DNA of 64,000 nt, from the NCBI RefSeq assembly GCF_902374955.1, contig NZ_CABKRX010000065.1:1-64000 (forward strand), given 5' to 3'. The stretch comes from Bacillus massilioanorexius (GTDB lineage Bacteria; Bacillota; Bacilli; Bacillales; DSM-1321). Numbering within the stretch: the stretch's first letter is position 1; the number at the start of each line of letters is the position of its first letter. The notes beneath the pieces were generated by a model. The model was not told where the DNA came from and did no database searches. It saw only the letters and a list, made by a program, of their open reading frames with translations. The position numbers and the translations under genes are program-made. Positions 33,854-43,085 of the stretch are shown one piece after another.

Positions 33854-34278
33854 ATATAATGGAAACAATCAGACTTTCATTATATTGTAGTCATTCAAAT
33901 TTTGCAATAATATTAAAATACCTAGCAACTTTTCAACATCTGTAAACACTCGATATTCAAAGTTACATGATACTTATTTCTTCACTTTATAAAATTCAAC
34001 TAATATAACATACATAAATTATCTCAATAAAATATTTTTGAAATGCATCATACATAATAGTTACCTTCAAAAATTAGCTAAAACCGATTATTTTAACATT
34101 TTCAATTCATTTAACTTAGATTTTTTACTCTCATTCATTATATAAATATAATTCATATCACGAATTACAATAGTTTCCTTTATCATAAAAAAATCCTGAA
34201 AAATGTTTATTTTTTTAGAACATTGGGAAAGATGTTATAAGTTGTCGAAGAAAATATAAGAGATATACAACGCTTTTG
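33854..34278. other. Spacer between tRNA-Arg and clpP
   Basis: This is about 425 very AT-rich bases with no open frame or structure that I can support. Confidence 0.4.
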
Positions 34279-34318
34279 TTTGACCTAAATTGACCAAAAA
34301 GTGTATCATATGGATACA
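34279..34318 (+). promoter_or_regulatory. CtsR operator and promoter of clpP
   Basis: TTTGACC-TAA-ATTGACC (34279-34295) is the CtsR heptad repeat (its complement reads GGTCAAT-TTA-GGTCAAA). The second heptad supplies a TTGACC -35 element with a GATACA -10 element 17 bases later (34313-34318), so CtsR binding would block RNA polymerase. Confidence 0.8.
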
Positions 34319-34373
34319 GCGATTTCATTAAGAATTGCGTTTAATTATTCTCTATACAAGGAGGAACAATAAA

Positions 34374-34979
34374 ATGAATTTAATCCCTACAGTTATTGAG
34401 CAAACAAGCCGTGGCGAGCGCGCTTATGATATTTATTCTCGTCTTTTAAAAGACCGTATCATTATGCTTGGTAGTGCAATTGATGATAATGTAGCAAATT
34501 CAATTGTGGCACAATTACTTTTCTTAGAGGCTGAAAATCCAGAAAAGGATATTACGATCTACATAAATAGCCCTGGTGGTAGCATTACTGCAGGTATGGC
34601 AATTTACGATACAATGCAATATATCAAACCAAAAGTTTCTACTATTTGTATCGGTATGGCTGCTTCAATGGGTGCTTTTTTACTTGCAGCAGGTGAAAAA
34701 GGAAAACGTTATGCTCTTCCAAACAGTGAAGTAATGATTCACCAACCATTAGGTGGAGCGCAAGGTCAAGCCACTGAAATTGAAATTGCAGCTCGTCGTA
34801 TTCTTCACTTACGCGACAAATTAAATGGCATTTTAGCTGAACGTACTGGTCAACCACTTGAAGTCATTCAAAGAGACACTGAACGTGATAATTTCATGGA
34901 AGCTCATAAAGCATTAGAATATGGCTTAATTGACCAAGTTATTACACGAAATGATCTTGAAGATAAAAAAGACAAATAA
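34374..34979 (+). CDS. clpP: ATP-dependent Clp protease proteolytic subunit ClpP
   Basis: The product is 201 residues from ATG 34374, preceded by AAGGAGG. The serine-protease triad is Ser98 (GMAASMGAF), His123 (MIHQPLGG) and an Asp near residue 172 (ERDTERDNF). ClpP forms a double heptamer that degrades substrates fed by ClpX, ClpC or ClpE, including tmRNA-tagged proteins. It is on the plus strand, with a CtsR operator upstream and a strong terminator downstream. Confidence 0.98.
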   Translation: MNLIPTVIEQTSRGERAYDIYSRLLKDRIIMLGSAIDDNVANSIVAQLLFLEAENPEKDITIYINSPGGSITAGMAIYDTMQYIKPKVSTICIGMAASMGAFLLAAGEKGKRYALPNSEVMIHQPLGGAQGQATEIEIAARRILHLRDKLNGILAERTGQPLEVIQRDTERDNFMEAHKALEYGLIDQVITRNDLEDKKDK

Positions 34980-35020
34980 TAAGAAAGTCACTGAAGAACA
35001 AATATGTGGCGATCACATTA

Positions 35021-35063
35021 AACCTTACCCTCTATAAGGAACTAGCTACTAGAGGGTAAGGTT
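35021..35063 (+). terminator. Terminator of clpP
   Basis: A 14-bp perfect stem (35021-35034 with 35050-35063) is followed by five T on the plus strand. Confidence 0.9.
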
Positions 35064-35085
35064 TTTATTTTGACTATAAAGAAAC

Positions 35086-35130
35086 GAGGTGACAACCAAT
35101 TCATACTTTCTAGTATGTCGGCGCCACCTC
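35086..35130 (-). terminator. Terminator-like structure after crh
   Basis: GAGGTG (35086-35091) pairs with CACCTC (35125-35130) around an inner CATAC/GTATG hairpin. A modest T-rich stretch follows on the minus strand. Confidence 0.5.
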
Positions 35131-35191
35131 CTTTTATTTATTGTAACCAATGGAGAATGAAGAAACATACTCACCAATTACAAGATTTATA

Positions 35192-35449
35192 TTAGGCATC
35201 ATTTTGCACGAATTCTACTAAGAAATCTACTGCTTTCTGCTCGTCTTTACCTTGAGCACTAATAATAATACTTGTACCCGAGCTTATAGCAAGACTCATT
35301 AACCCCATAATACTTTTAGCATTGACTTTTTTCCCATCTTTCTCTAAAAAAACATCACTTGAAAATTGGTTAGCTTCTTGAACAAATAATGCAGCTGGCC
35401 TTGCTTGTAAACCAGTTTTTAATCGTACTTCAACCTGTTTCTCAATCAT
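35192..35449 (-). CDS. crh: HPr-like catabolite repression protein Crh
   Basis: The product is 85 residues. It has the HPr fold, but position 15 is Gln (KTGLQARPAA) instead of the His that PTS enzyme I phosphorylates, so it cannot transfer phosphate to sugars. Ser46 (NAKSIMGLMSLA) is kept, the site phosphorylated by HPr kinase. P-Ser-Crh is a CcpA corepressor. Its kinase hprK is encoded about 18 kb to the right in this window. It is the last gene of the rapZ-yvcK-whiA-crh operon. Confidence 0.96.
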   Translation of the reverse strand: MIEKQVEVRLKTGLQARPAALFVQEANQFSSDVFLEKDGKKVNAKSIMGLMSLAISSGTSIIISAQGKDEQKAVDFLVEFVQNDA

Positions 35450-35477
35450 TGTTTTTCTCCCCCAAATGTCATATTCA

Positions 35478-36422
35478 TTATTTAACAGTTTCTCCTGCCC
35501 TTAATCGATTGGCAATGTCATCTATTTTTCTTAAGCGATGATTGATACCTGACTTACTTACCTTACCACCAGACACCATTTCGCCTAATTCTTTTAAAGT
35601 AACATCCTGATAAGCAACTCGTAGCTGTGCAATTTCTCTCAATTTATCAGGTAAAATCGATAACCCTACAGTCGCTTCAATATATTGGATATTTTCTACT
35701 TGTCTTAGTGAAGCACCTATCGTTTTGTTTAAGTTTGCGGTTTCACAATTGACTAGACGATTAACCGAGTTTCTCATGTCACGAACGATTCGTACATCTT
35801 CGAAGCGCATAATAGCATTATTTGCTCCAACGATTCGTAAGAACTCTGATATTTTCTCTGCCTCTTTTAAATATGTGATAAACCCTTTTTTTCTCTCTAG
35901 CGTTTTAGCTTTTAAATCAAAGCTATTCATTAAGCCACACAATGCGTCGTTATGCTCTTTATACAGCGAATAAATTTCTAAATGGTAAGAAGATGTTTCA
36001 GGATTATTTACAGATCCACCTGCTAAAAAAGCCCCACGTAAATAAGAACGTTTACAACATTTCTTTTTTACTAGTTCATTCGAAATAGTATGGATAATAG
36101 TAAAACCTTCTCCCAATATCTTCAAATCCATCAATATTTCTTGTGCTCTTTCAGAAAATCGAACAATGTATATATTATTCTTTTTTAATTTCATTTTCTT
36201 TCGAACTAACAATTCTACGTTCAAATCATAATTCTTTTTTAAAAGCGTGTAAATTCTTCTTGCGATTGCAGCATTTTCTGTTTGAACATCAATTACTAGT
36301 TTCCGATTAGAAAATGAGAGAGAGCCATTCATTCTAATAAGCGCCGATAATTCAACTTTCGAACAGCAATCCTTTAATTCTAGTGTCGTTAGTTCTTTTT
36401 TTGTTTCAGAAGCAAATGACAT
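35478..36422 (-). CDS. whiA: Sporulation/cell-division regulator WhiA
   Basis: The product is 314 residues. The N-terminal part is a degenerate LAGLIDADG homing-endonuclease fold (KKCCKRSYLRGAFLAGGSVNNPE). The C-terminal part is a helix-turn-helix (VTLKELGEMVSGGKVSKSGINHRLRKI). WhiA is a DNA-binding protein needed for sporulation in actinomycetes and linked to cell division in Bacillus. ATG 36422 follows GGAGGTGAGG. It is between yvcK and crh, as in all Bacillus. Confidence 0.96.
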   Translation of the reverse strand: MSFASETKKELTTLELKDCCSKVELSALIRMNGSLSFSNRKLVIDVQTENAAIARRIYTLLKKNYDLNVELLVRKKMKLKKNNIYIVRFSERAQEILMDLKILGEGFTIIHTISNELVKKKCCKRSYLRGAFLAGGSVNNPETSSYHLEIYSLYKEHNDALCGLMNSFDLKAKTLERKKGFITYLKEAEKISEFLRIVGANNAIMRFEDVRIVRDMRNSVNRLVNCETANLNKTIGASLRQVENIQYIEATVGLSILPDKLREIAQLRVAYQDVTLKELGEMVSGGKVSKSGINHRLRKIDDIANRLRAGETVK

Positions 36423-36495
36423 TCCCTCACCTCCTGTATTTCGCTTCCGCTTTCTGTCTTAAGGAAATGAAGTCGTATGTTGCTCTTACTTCCTA

Positions 36496-37482
36496 TTACG
36501 TACCAGATAGCTCTTTGGTTTCATCCATTAGCATTTGAAATAAAATATTTGCTACTTTTTTTGTATCGTGGCGAATATATTCTTTTTCAAACGTCATAAT
36601 TTGCTCTTGTACAACATCTAATCCTAATTCTAAAAGTCTCGCTACATCAAAGTGAACCGGATGTGCTAGCTCTTCTTTATATCGAAGCTTCATTTCCGCC
36701 GGTACCTCTTCATTATTCACTAGGATTGTATCAAGAAACGGCATACCTAAATGTTCATAAATTGCTTTTACATGATCACTAGCTGAGAAATTTAATGTCT
36801 CACCAGCTTGCGTCATAAGGTTACATACATAGACCTTTTTCGCCTTAGCTTTACATACTTCTTCTCCCAAATTAGGAACTAATAAATTAGGTAGAATACT
36901 TGTGTATAAACTTCCAGGACCAATTACAATCAAATCCGCTTCTCTAATAGCCGTTACAGTTTCTGAAGGTGGTCGTACATCTTCAGGTGTTAAAAAAACT
37001 TTTTGTATTTTCTTACCGACTATTGGAATATTTGATTCTCCTGATACAATAGTACCATCGTCCATTCTAGCATGAAGAACTATACCATGATTGGATGCAG
37101 GCAATACTTTTCCTCTTACATTTAATACTTTACCCATTTCTCTAATTGCATGAACAAAATCACCCGTTATCGAAGTCATAGCGGCTAAAATTAAATTTCC
37201 AAGAGAATGTCCAGACAACTCATTTGTATTTCCAAATCTATGTTGAAACATTTGTTCAATCAAAGGTTCTACATCTGATAATGCTGCTAATACATTCCGA
37301 ATATCACCTGGTGGTGGAATTTGCATTTCATCTCTTAATCGCCCTGAGCTTCCCCCATCATCAGCTACCGTGACTATAGCTGTAATATCAACAGGATATT
37401 GCTTTAAGCCTCTTAATAAAACAGGAAGACCTGTTCCACCGCCAATAATTACAATCTTAGGTTGAGGAAAATCATTTCTCAT
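36496..37482 (-). CDS. yvcK: Gluconeogenesis factor YvcK
   Basis: The product is 328 residues of the CofD/UPF0052 fold. It begins KIVIIGGGTGLPVLLRGLKQY, and the VADDGGSSGRLRDEMQIPPPGD block is the family hallmark. YvcK binds UDP-sugars and is required for cell shape and growth on gluconeogenic substrates. Its start overlaps the end of rapZ by 11 bases. The site AAAGGAACC precedes ATG 37482. Confidence 0.95.
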   Translation of the reverse strand: MRNDFPQPKIVIIGGGTGLPVLLRGLKQYPVDITAIVTVADDGGSSGRLRDEMQIPPPGDIRNVLAALSDVEPLIEQMFQHRFGNTNELSGHSLGNLILAAMTSITGDFVHAIREMGKVLNVRGKVLPASNHGIVLHARMDDGTIVSGESNIPIVGKKIQKVFLTPEDVRPPSETVTAIREADLIVIGPGSLYTSILPNLLVPNLGEEVCKAKAKKVYVCNLMTQAGETLNFSASDHVKAIYEHLGMPFLDTILVNNEEVPAEMKLRYKEELAHPVHFDVARLLELGLDVVQEQIMTFEKEYIRHDTKKVANILFQMLMDETKELSGT

Positions 37483-38371
37483 TGCCAGGTTCCTTTCTAT
37501 TCTTCATCTCCCTATGAGTTACAGTAGTATGATAATCTTCTTTAAAATAATTTCCTAAGTATTCTGCGAGTGCAACTGAACGATGTTGTCCCCCAGTACA
37601 CCCAATAGCAATAACAAGTTGAGCTTTACCTTCTCTTTTATAGAAAGGTAGCATAAAGCTTAACAAATCTGTTACTTTTTCAATAAATTTTTGCGTTTCT
37701 GTCCATTTAAGAACATAGTTTGCAACTTCCTCATCCTGCCCCGTTTTAGGCCTCATATGTTCAATATAATAAGGATTTGGTAAGAAACGCACATCAAATA
37801 CCGTATCTGCATCAATTGGAAGTCCGTGTTTAAAACCGAAGGACATGATATTTACCGAAAACTCCGGTCGATTATTAGAGGAAAATTGTTTCAAAATCTT
37901 TTCACGAAGTTCACGTGGTTTCATTTGTGAAGTATTGTAAATAATTTGCGCCCTTCCTTTTAACTCTTCAAGCATGTTTCTTTCCATTTGAATACCTTCA
38001 AGGGGCAGTCCTATAGGAGCTAAAGGGTGTGTTCTTCTTGTTTCTTTATATCGTCGAACAAGTGCGGAATCATCAGCTTCTAGGAAAAGTATTTGTGGCT
38101 TAATCCACGTTGTTTCTGTCATTTCATCTAAAGCCTTTGATAAATGCTCAAAAAACTCCCTTCCACGTAAGTCCATCACTAATGCGACTTTACTCATTTT
38201 ATTTCCGGATTCTTTCATTAACTCTAAAAATTTCGGAAGTAAGGTAGGGGGCAAATTATCCACACAAAAATACCCTAAATCTTCAAAGCTTTGAACGGCA
38301 ACCGTTTTTCCAGCACCAGACATCCCTGTAATAATGACAAGTGATATCTCTTTGTTAGATTCTGTAGTCAT
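37472..38371 (-). CDS. rapZ: RNase adapter/nucleotide-binding protein RapZ (YvcJ)
   Basis: The product is 299 residues. The Walker A motif is GMSGAGKT at 16-23, and the C-terminal domain has CTGGQHRSVALAEYL. Enterobacterial RapZ directs RNase E to GlmZ. In Bacillus, YvcJ hydrolyses GTP/ATP and affects competence, with an unclear molecular target. It starts just downstream of the Nudix gene and overlaps yvcK, so all are in one operon. Confidence 0.95.
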   Translation of the reverse strand: MTTESNKEISLVIITGMSGAGKTVAVQSFEDLGYFCVDNLPPTLLPKFLELMKESGNKMSKVALVMDLRGREFFEHLSKALDEMTETTWIKPQILFLEADDSALVRRYKETRRTHPLAPIGLPLEGIQMERNMLEELKGRAQIIYNTSQMKPRELREKILKQFSSNNRPEFSVNIMSFGFKHGLPIDADTVFDVRFLPNPYYIEHMRPKTGQDEEVANYVLKWTETQKFIEKVTDLLSFMLPFYKREGKAQLVIAIGCTGGQHRSVALAEYLGNYFKEDYHTTVTHREMKNRKEPGNEK

Positions 38372-38392
38372 GATATATCCCCCATTCTTTTA

Positions 38393-38851
38393 TTAATTAG
38401 GATCTAATCGATATGATAGTAATTCAAAATCAGGTGTATAGGTGAATGTCCCATAAATAAGTCCATTACCGTGTACCATATAATCTAATATATGATAATC
38501 ACCTTCAGCCATAGGTAAATTTTTTATTTCAGCGATTGGTTTCCATTCTAGTTTACCCTCTTCGCTTTCATCTAAATTATAGCCATCAAAATCTTTTGCT
38601 ATAAAAGTAAACATCATCCATTCTGATTGCACAACATCATTTTCTTTCATTATAAACGTAAAAATGCCTTTGATGATTGGATTTTTTACATAAATGCCTG
38701 TTTCCTCTCTAAATTCCCGAACACAGGCATCCTTTACTGATTCTGCTGGCTCCATTTTCCCACCTGGAGCTACCCACCATCCTCGGCGTGGTTTTTGTAG
38801 CAACAACACCTGATCATCTTTTATTAAGACACAATTCGTAACACGTTGCAC
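38393..38851 (-). CDS. yvcI: Nudix hydrolase YvcI
   Basis: The product is 152 residues from GTG 38851; the earlier GTG overlaps the GAGGTGAGG ribosome binding site. The Nudix box is visible in the span GGKMEPAESV through REFREETGI (about 27-52). The C terminus GTFTYTPDFELLSYRLDP is typical of YvcI. It hydrolyses a nucleoside diphosphate derivative, probably an oxidised or 5'-capped nucleotide. It is the first gene of the yvcI-rapZ-yvcK-whiA-crh operon. Confidence 0.93.
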   Translation of the reverse strand: MQRVTNCVLIKDDQVLLLQKPRRGWWVAPGGKMEPAESVKDACVREFREETGIYVKNPIIKGIFTFIMKENDVVQSEWMMFTFIAKDFDGYNLDESEEGKLEWKPIAEIKNLPMAEGDYHILDYMVHGNGLIYGTFTYTPDFELLSYRLDPN

Positions 38852-39355
38852 GTTCCTCACCTCAAATCAATTCCCTATAAGAAAAACCGTCCGGTTCTTT
38901 TTGGTTATTTACTTTCTTATCTTTTAAAAACGAAACTTGTTTTTATCAGTTATTGTCTCAATTTCATTCATATCATTATCTAGTACATGCGTGACTCTTT
39001 TAGTACCCTATCGGACTTTTTATGAGAAGTTCTATTTCATTTATCACTGCAAATGAGATTTCTCTCTTTCTTTTAGCTTTAATGGTATAGATTAACAATA
39101 CTTTTATCAGAAAACGCATTCAATATATTATACTATTTTTAATGCTAATACGAAAGTTGGGCATTCCCAGCAAAACGCTAATAACTATTCCTTCTCTTAC
39201 ATTCATTGTACGATAAACGTAGGATAACAGCATCTTCTATGTACCTTATATTTTTTGTCAATTTTCTTAATTATTAAAAATAACAATTAAAGATTATTCT
39301 CTCTATCATTCATGTGACATAATCCATGATATAAAATGTATTTAGTAACAAAAAA
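38852..39355. other. Spacer between yvcI and trxB
   Basis: No gene is supported in about 500 AT-rich bases. The promoter of the yvcI operon should be at the yvcI end. Confidence 0.4.
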
Positions 39356-39381
39356 AAGACATAGGCCATCACCTATGTCTT
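39356..39381 (-). terminator. Terminator of trxB
   Basis: AAGACATAGG (39356-39365) pairs with CCTATGTCTT (39372-39381) across six bases. A run of T follows on the minus strand. Confidence 0.88.
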
Positions 39382-39505
39382 CAAATGAAAAATGCAAATA
39401 AAAGGGGGTCTAATTCATTTGTATTATACCCTTATTTTATTTCATCAACATTACAGTGTAATTAAATGGAAATTACAGTTATTTCATTTAATTTATAAGA
39501 AATAT

Positions 39506-40462
39506 TTAAGCTTCTGCTTTTTCTTTTTGAGCTTCAATTAACTCTTCTACATAGTGTTGAGCATTCTGAGCTGCAATACTTCCATCACCAGTAGCCGTTA
39601 CAATTTGTCTTAATGTTTTTTCACGAATGTCCCCAGCTGCAAATATTCCAGGAACCTTTGTCTCCATGCGCTCATTCGTTTCAATATAGCCATTTTCATT
39701 TGTAATACCAAGAGAAAGGAAAGGTTTTGTTAATGGTTCCATACCAATATAAATAAAGACTCCATCAGCCTTTAACTCTTGTTCTTCACCATTTACAGTA
39801 GATACAAGAGTTATACTTCCTACTTTACCATTTTCTTCATTAATCTGTTTAACTGTATGATTCCAGATAAAATCAATTTTGTCATTTGCGAATGCACGAT
39901 CTTGAAGAATTTTTTGCGCTCTTAATTCATCTCTTCTATGCACAATAGTTACTTTTGAAGCAAATCGAGTTAAGTACACGCCTTCTTCTACAGCAGAGTC
40001 TCCTCCACCAATTACATACAACTCTTTATTTTTGAAAAACGCTCCATCGCATACCGCACAGTATGATACCCCGCGTCCTCCAAGCTCTTTTTCACCAGGT
40101 ACACCAATTTTTTTATATTGAGCTCCAGCAGAAATAATAATAGAGCGAGCTTTAAATTGTTTTGAACCACAGTCAATTACTTTGTAATCTTTATGGTCAA
40201 CAACTTCTTTTACATCCCCATATGCATATTCTGCTCCGAATTTTTTAGCATGATCGAACATTTTAGTTGATAGATCTGGACCTAAAATAGAATCGAATCC
40301 TGGATAGTTTTCTACTTCTTCCGTATTTGCCATCTGCCCACCTGGGACACCTCTTTCAAGCATAAGTGTAGAAAGATTTGCTCTCGATGTATAGACAGCT
40401 GCTGTCATTCCTGCAGGACCTGCACCGATGATGACAACATCATAAATTTTTTCTTCAGACAT
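39506..40462 (-). CDS. trxB: Thioredoxin-disulfide reductase
   Basis: The product is 318 residues. ATG 40462 follows GAAGGAGTG; the upstream extension lacks a ribosome binding site. The FAD site is VVIIGAGPAGMTAAVYTSRA. The redox pair is CAVC in GVSYCAVCDGAFF. The NADPH site is VIGGGDSAVEEG. It transfers electrons from NADPH to thioredoxin. It follows the TPR-protein gene at about 120 bases and has its own terminator. Confidence 0.97.
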   Translation of the reverse strand: MSEEKIYDVVIIGAGPAGMTAAVYTSRANLSTLMLERGVPGGQMANTEEVENYPGFDSILGPDLSTKMFDHAKKFGAEYAYGDVKEVVDHKDYKVIDCGSKQFKARSIIISAGAQYKKIGVPGEKELGGRGVSYCAVCDGAFFKNKELYVIGGGDSAVEEGVYLTRFASKVTIVHRRDELRAQKILQDRAFANDKIDFIWNHTVKQINEENGKVGSITLVSTVNGEEQELKADGVFIYIGMEPLTKPFLSLGITNENGYIETNERMETKVPGIFAAGDIREKTLRQIVTATGDGSIAAQNAQHYVEELIEAQKEKAEA

Positions 40463-40584
40463 TATTGTCACTCCTTCACATTTGCATAATCCCAATTTTC
40501 CATTCCCCAGTCAAAAGGATAACCAATAGTATTCCCTACCTTCATCCTATATAACAAATAAGTAAACGTCCAAAAATTTGCTTA

Positions 40585-42075
40585 TTATAGAAGGTTGTTC
40601 ACACTATTTACATACTTTCGTAAAGACGAAAGAGATATGTTATATTTATCAGCTATTTCTTTTTGAGTAAATGGCTGTTCTAAATTTCTTCCCCAAGCAT
40701 AGTCACATGCTGCTGCCCATGCCTTAGAATTTGTTAAAGGTATTTCCTTATTCAATGCTTCAATACACAATGAAAACATCAGCTTATATAACTCTTCTTC
40801 TTTATGAGTAATAGGCTGATAATGATTAAATAATTGCTCCGCAACTTCGTCCATATCAGATACAAATTGATCCTCTAATTGATTATGACAAATCAAATGC
40901 AAATAACTTTTTTCAAGATCCATTAAGCTATTCAACTTAATAATAGGATGCTGCTCTATTTTCTTTTTTTGAGGACTATGCTTCAACAAAAACAATCCAA
41001 ATAATCGTTCAACTTTTGATTCACTTTGTAATTTATGCAAAATCATAGGGGTTTGCTGCTCATATCCATCTATATTAGAGATAATTTCCCCCCATGGTTC
41101 TAATCCTTCTTTCGCAGGATTCTGCTCCAAAACCTTTTTCCAAGCTCGTTTTGCACTTCTTTCTAGACCTAATTGATGGGCACAAGTAGATAACCAATAA
41201 TAGAAGGTATCATCTCCATCGTATCCTACTTTTTCTAATTGTTTTAACCAGATATATGCCCATTCATATTCGCCTATTAATGCAAATGTGGCTCCTAATT
41301 TATACTGTTGTTCAGATAGAATCGGACGTACTTTCTTAAGTGCTTTTATAAGTTCTTGCACATTATCCTCTTCTTTTTCTAAATGATAAAACACAGCTAA
41401 ATTACACAAAGCATGTAAATTACCAGGATTTTTTTCCAAGACCTCATACAATGTTGAAAAAGCTCGCTCATGATCCCCTAAATAAAAATGTGCTAAAGCT
41501 AAATTGTTATAGGCAAACCAAAATTCTGGATGGTCTTTAATCGTCGCATTTAGTACTTCTATCGCACTTTCATATTTACCTGCCTCTAATAGCTCCCTCG
41601 CTTTTTCTTGCTCGTTAATTAGAGAATCTTGTTCAAAGAGACTTTCCTCCGATTCATTATTTTCAAATGTAATTAAATCTAATAAATCCTCAGCATCATC
41701 TACAAATTGCCCATCTATTTCTTTTCTCAAATATTCATGTGCGTGTTTGTACGTTTCCTTAAACATTCCCAAATGGGCATAATTATTCGCAAGAAAATAA
41801 TGACACTCATACATATATGGATCTAAATTAGTAATAATATTATCTAGGATAGTATTGGAATGTGTATATTCACCTAAATCAGTACATACGATTGCAAGCT
41901 GACAAGCAATCATCGGCTCTAACGGTTCTAGTTCTTGAGCTCTTTCTAAATATTTCTTTGCTTTATATAAATCCTGCTGATGGTATGCTTTTAGGCCTTT
42001 GTTATAATAATATTCCCCCGTAGGGTGAAAAGAAAAAATCTTTGCTGTTTGACAAAACTTAGAGTCCTTACCCAT
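40585..42075 (-). CDS. Tetratricopeptide-repeat protein (YvcD-like)
   Basis: The product is 496 residues. Several TPR motifs are visible: near 20-60 (YYNKGLKAYHQQDLYKAKKY), 170-205, 185-215 (YNNLALAHFYLGDHERAFS), and up to 310. The C-terminal end FTQKEIADKYNISLSSLRKYV looks like a helix-turn-helix. Such proteins are scaffolds for protein contacts; the tail suggests a regulatory role. Its position between trxB and the his operon matches yvcD in Bacillus. ATG 42075 follows GGAGGATTAC. Its function is unknown. Confidence 0.85.
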   Translation of the reverse strand: MGKDSKFCQTAKIFSFHPTGEYYYNKGLKAYHQQDLYKAKKYLERAQELEPLEPMIACQLAIVCTDLGEYTHSNTILDNIITNLDPYMYECHYFLANNYAHLGMFKETYKHAHEYLRKEIDGQFVDDAEDLLDLITFENNESEESLFEQDSLINEQEKARELLEAGKYESAIEVLNATIKDHPEFWFAYNNLALAHFYLGDHERAFSTLYEVLEKNPGNLHALCNLAVFYHLEKEEDNVQELIKALKKVRPILSEQQYKLGATFALIGEYEWAYIWLKQLEKVGYDGDDTFYYWLSTCAHQLGLERSAKRAWKKVLEQNPAKEGLEPWGEIISNIDGYEQQTPMILHKLQSESKVERLFGLFLLKHSPQKKKIEQHPIIKLNSLMDLEKSYLHLICHNQLEDQFVSDMDEVAEQLFNHYQPITHKEEELYKLMFSLCIEALNKEIPLTNSKAWAAACDYAWGRNLEQPFTQKEIADKYNISLSSLRKYVNSVNNLL

Positions 42076-42347
42076 GTAATCCTCCAGTATTAAAGTTGAT
42101 TAACCTATGTATTATACCATAATTTTACGTTTGAATCACTGAAAAACCATCAAGTCCTTTCTAAACGTACCATTGTCTATAAATCATAGTTTAAGTGATA
42201 GCTCATCCAGAAAAATATGTAAATCTGACCTTTCCAGTTACTTCTCATACTTCTAAAAGATTGTTGCTTCAGATTAGCAAAAGAGGTTAACTGATTCAAG
42301 CGTAAAGTGCCGTATTCTGTGAGCAGCGGTCCTGCAGCAAAAAAGTC
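42076..42347. other. Spacer between the his operon and the TPR gene
   Basis: A 63-codon minus-strand frame (42177-42368) overlaps the hisIE terminator and has no ribosome binding site, so I do not call it. Nothing else is recognised. Confidence 0.4.
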
Positions 42348-42378
42348 CCTTGTTAAAATCAACAGCAATCTAACAAGG
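42348..42378 (-). terminator. Terminator of the his operon
   Basis: CCTTGTTA (42348-42355) pairs with TAACAAGG (42371-42378). GGACTTTTTT follows on the minus strand. Confidence 0.8.
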
Positions 42379-42449
42379 TCTTATTAAAAAAGAAAACTTA
42401 CTCACATATTATGGAAGTCATAAATGTAAGTAAGTCTTTAATCAGCTCT

Positions 42450-43085
42450 TTATTTATTTAAATGTCTTTCTTTTAACACCGAGATAACGGTTGAAAGAGA
42501 CAAATTTTGCTCTTTTAATAAAACGAAAAGATGGAACAAGAGATCGGCGCTTTCCCATTTCAATTCATCATGATTTCGATTTTTCGCAGCAATAATAACT
42601 TCTGCAGCTTCTTCTCCAACCTTTTTTAGAATTTTATCTACACCCTTTTCAAATAAGTATGTAGTATAAGATCCTTCTGGACGTTCCTGCTCTCTTTGTG
42701 AAATCAGCTCCTCCAGTTCATAAAGAAAATGAATATCCTCTTTATCATCTAATGTTGACGAGTTCTTTTCAAATAATACCTTAGAAAAACAAGAAACAGT
42801 ACCTGTGTGACAAGCTGGTCCTTTAGGATATACTTTTACCACTAGCGCATCTTGATCACAATCATATGAAATCGATTGAATGTCTTGCGTATGTCCACTT
42901 GTCTCACCTTTATGCCATAATTCCTGGCGGGAACGACTATAAAACCATGTCTGTCCTGTTTCTATCGATTTGTTTAAAGATTCCTTATTCATATAAGCAA
43001 GGGTTAATACTTCTTTTGTAGTTACATCCTGTACAACCACTGGAATCAAGCCATTATCATCAAATTTAAGTTGTTCAACATTCAT
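42450..43085 (-). CDS. hisIE: Bifunctional phosphoribosyl-AMP cyclohydrolase / phosphoribosyl-ATP pyrophosphatase
   Basis: The product is 211 residues, a fusion. The N-terminal HisI part has TWFYSRSRQELWHKGETSGHTQ and the zinc cysteines in DCDQDAL and GPACHTGTVSC. The C-terminal HisE part (about 115-211) has the MazG-like YLFEKGVDKILKKVGEEAAEV. It carries out the second and third steps of histidine synthesis. The start overlaps the hisF stop by four bases. Confidence 0.97.
   Translation of the reverse strand: MNVEQLKFDDNGLIPVVVQDVTTKEVLTLAYMNKESLNKSIETGQTWFYSRSRQELWHKGETSGHTQDIQSISYDCDQDALVVKVYPKGPACHTGTVSCFSKVLFEKNSSTLDDKEDIHFLYELEELISQREQERPEGSYTTYLFEKGVDKILKKVGEEAAEVIIAAKNRNHDELKWESADLLFHLFVLLKEQNLSLSTVISVLKERHLNK

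Noticed and set aside
33782..34318. A mobile element integrated at tRNA-Arg
   Set aside because: There is no integrase, no repeated tRNA end and no foreign genes; only AT-rich spacer lies before clpP.
42177..42368. 63-codon minus-strand frame between hisIE and the TPR gene
   Set aside because: It starts inside the his terminator and lacks a ribosome binding site.
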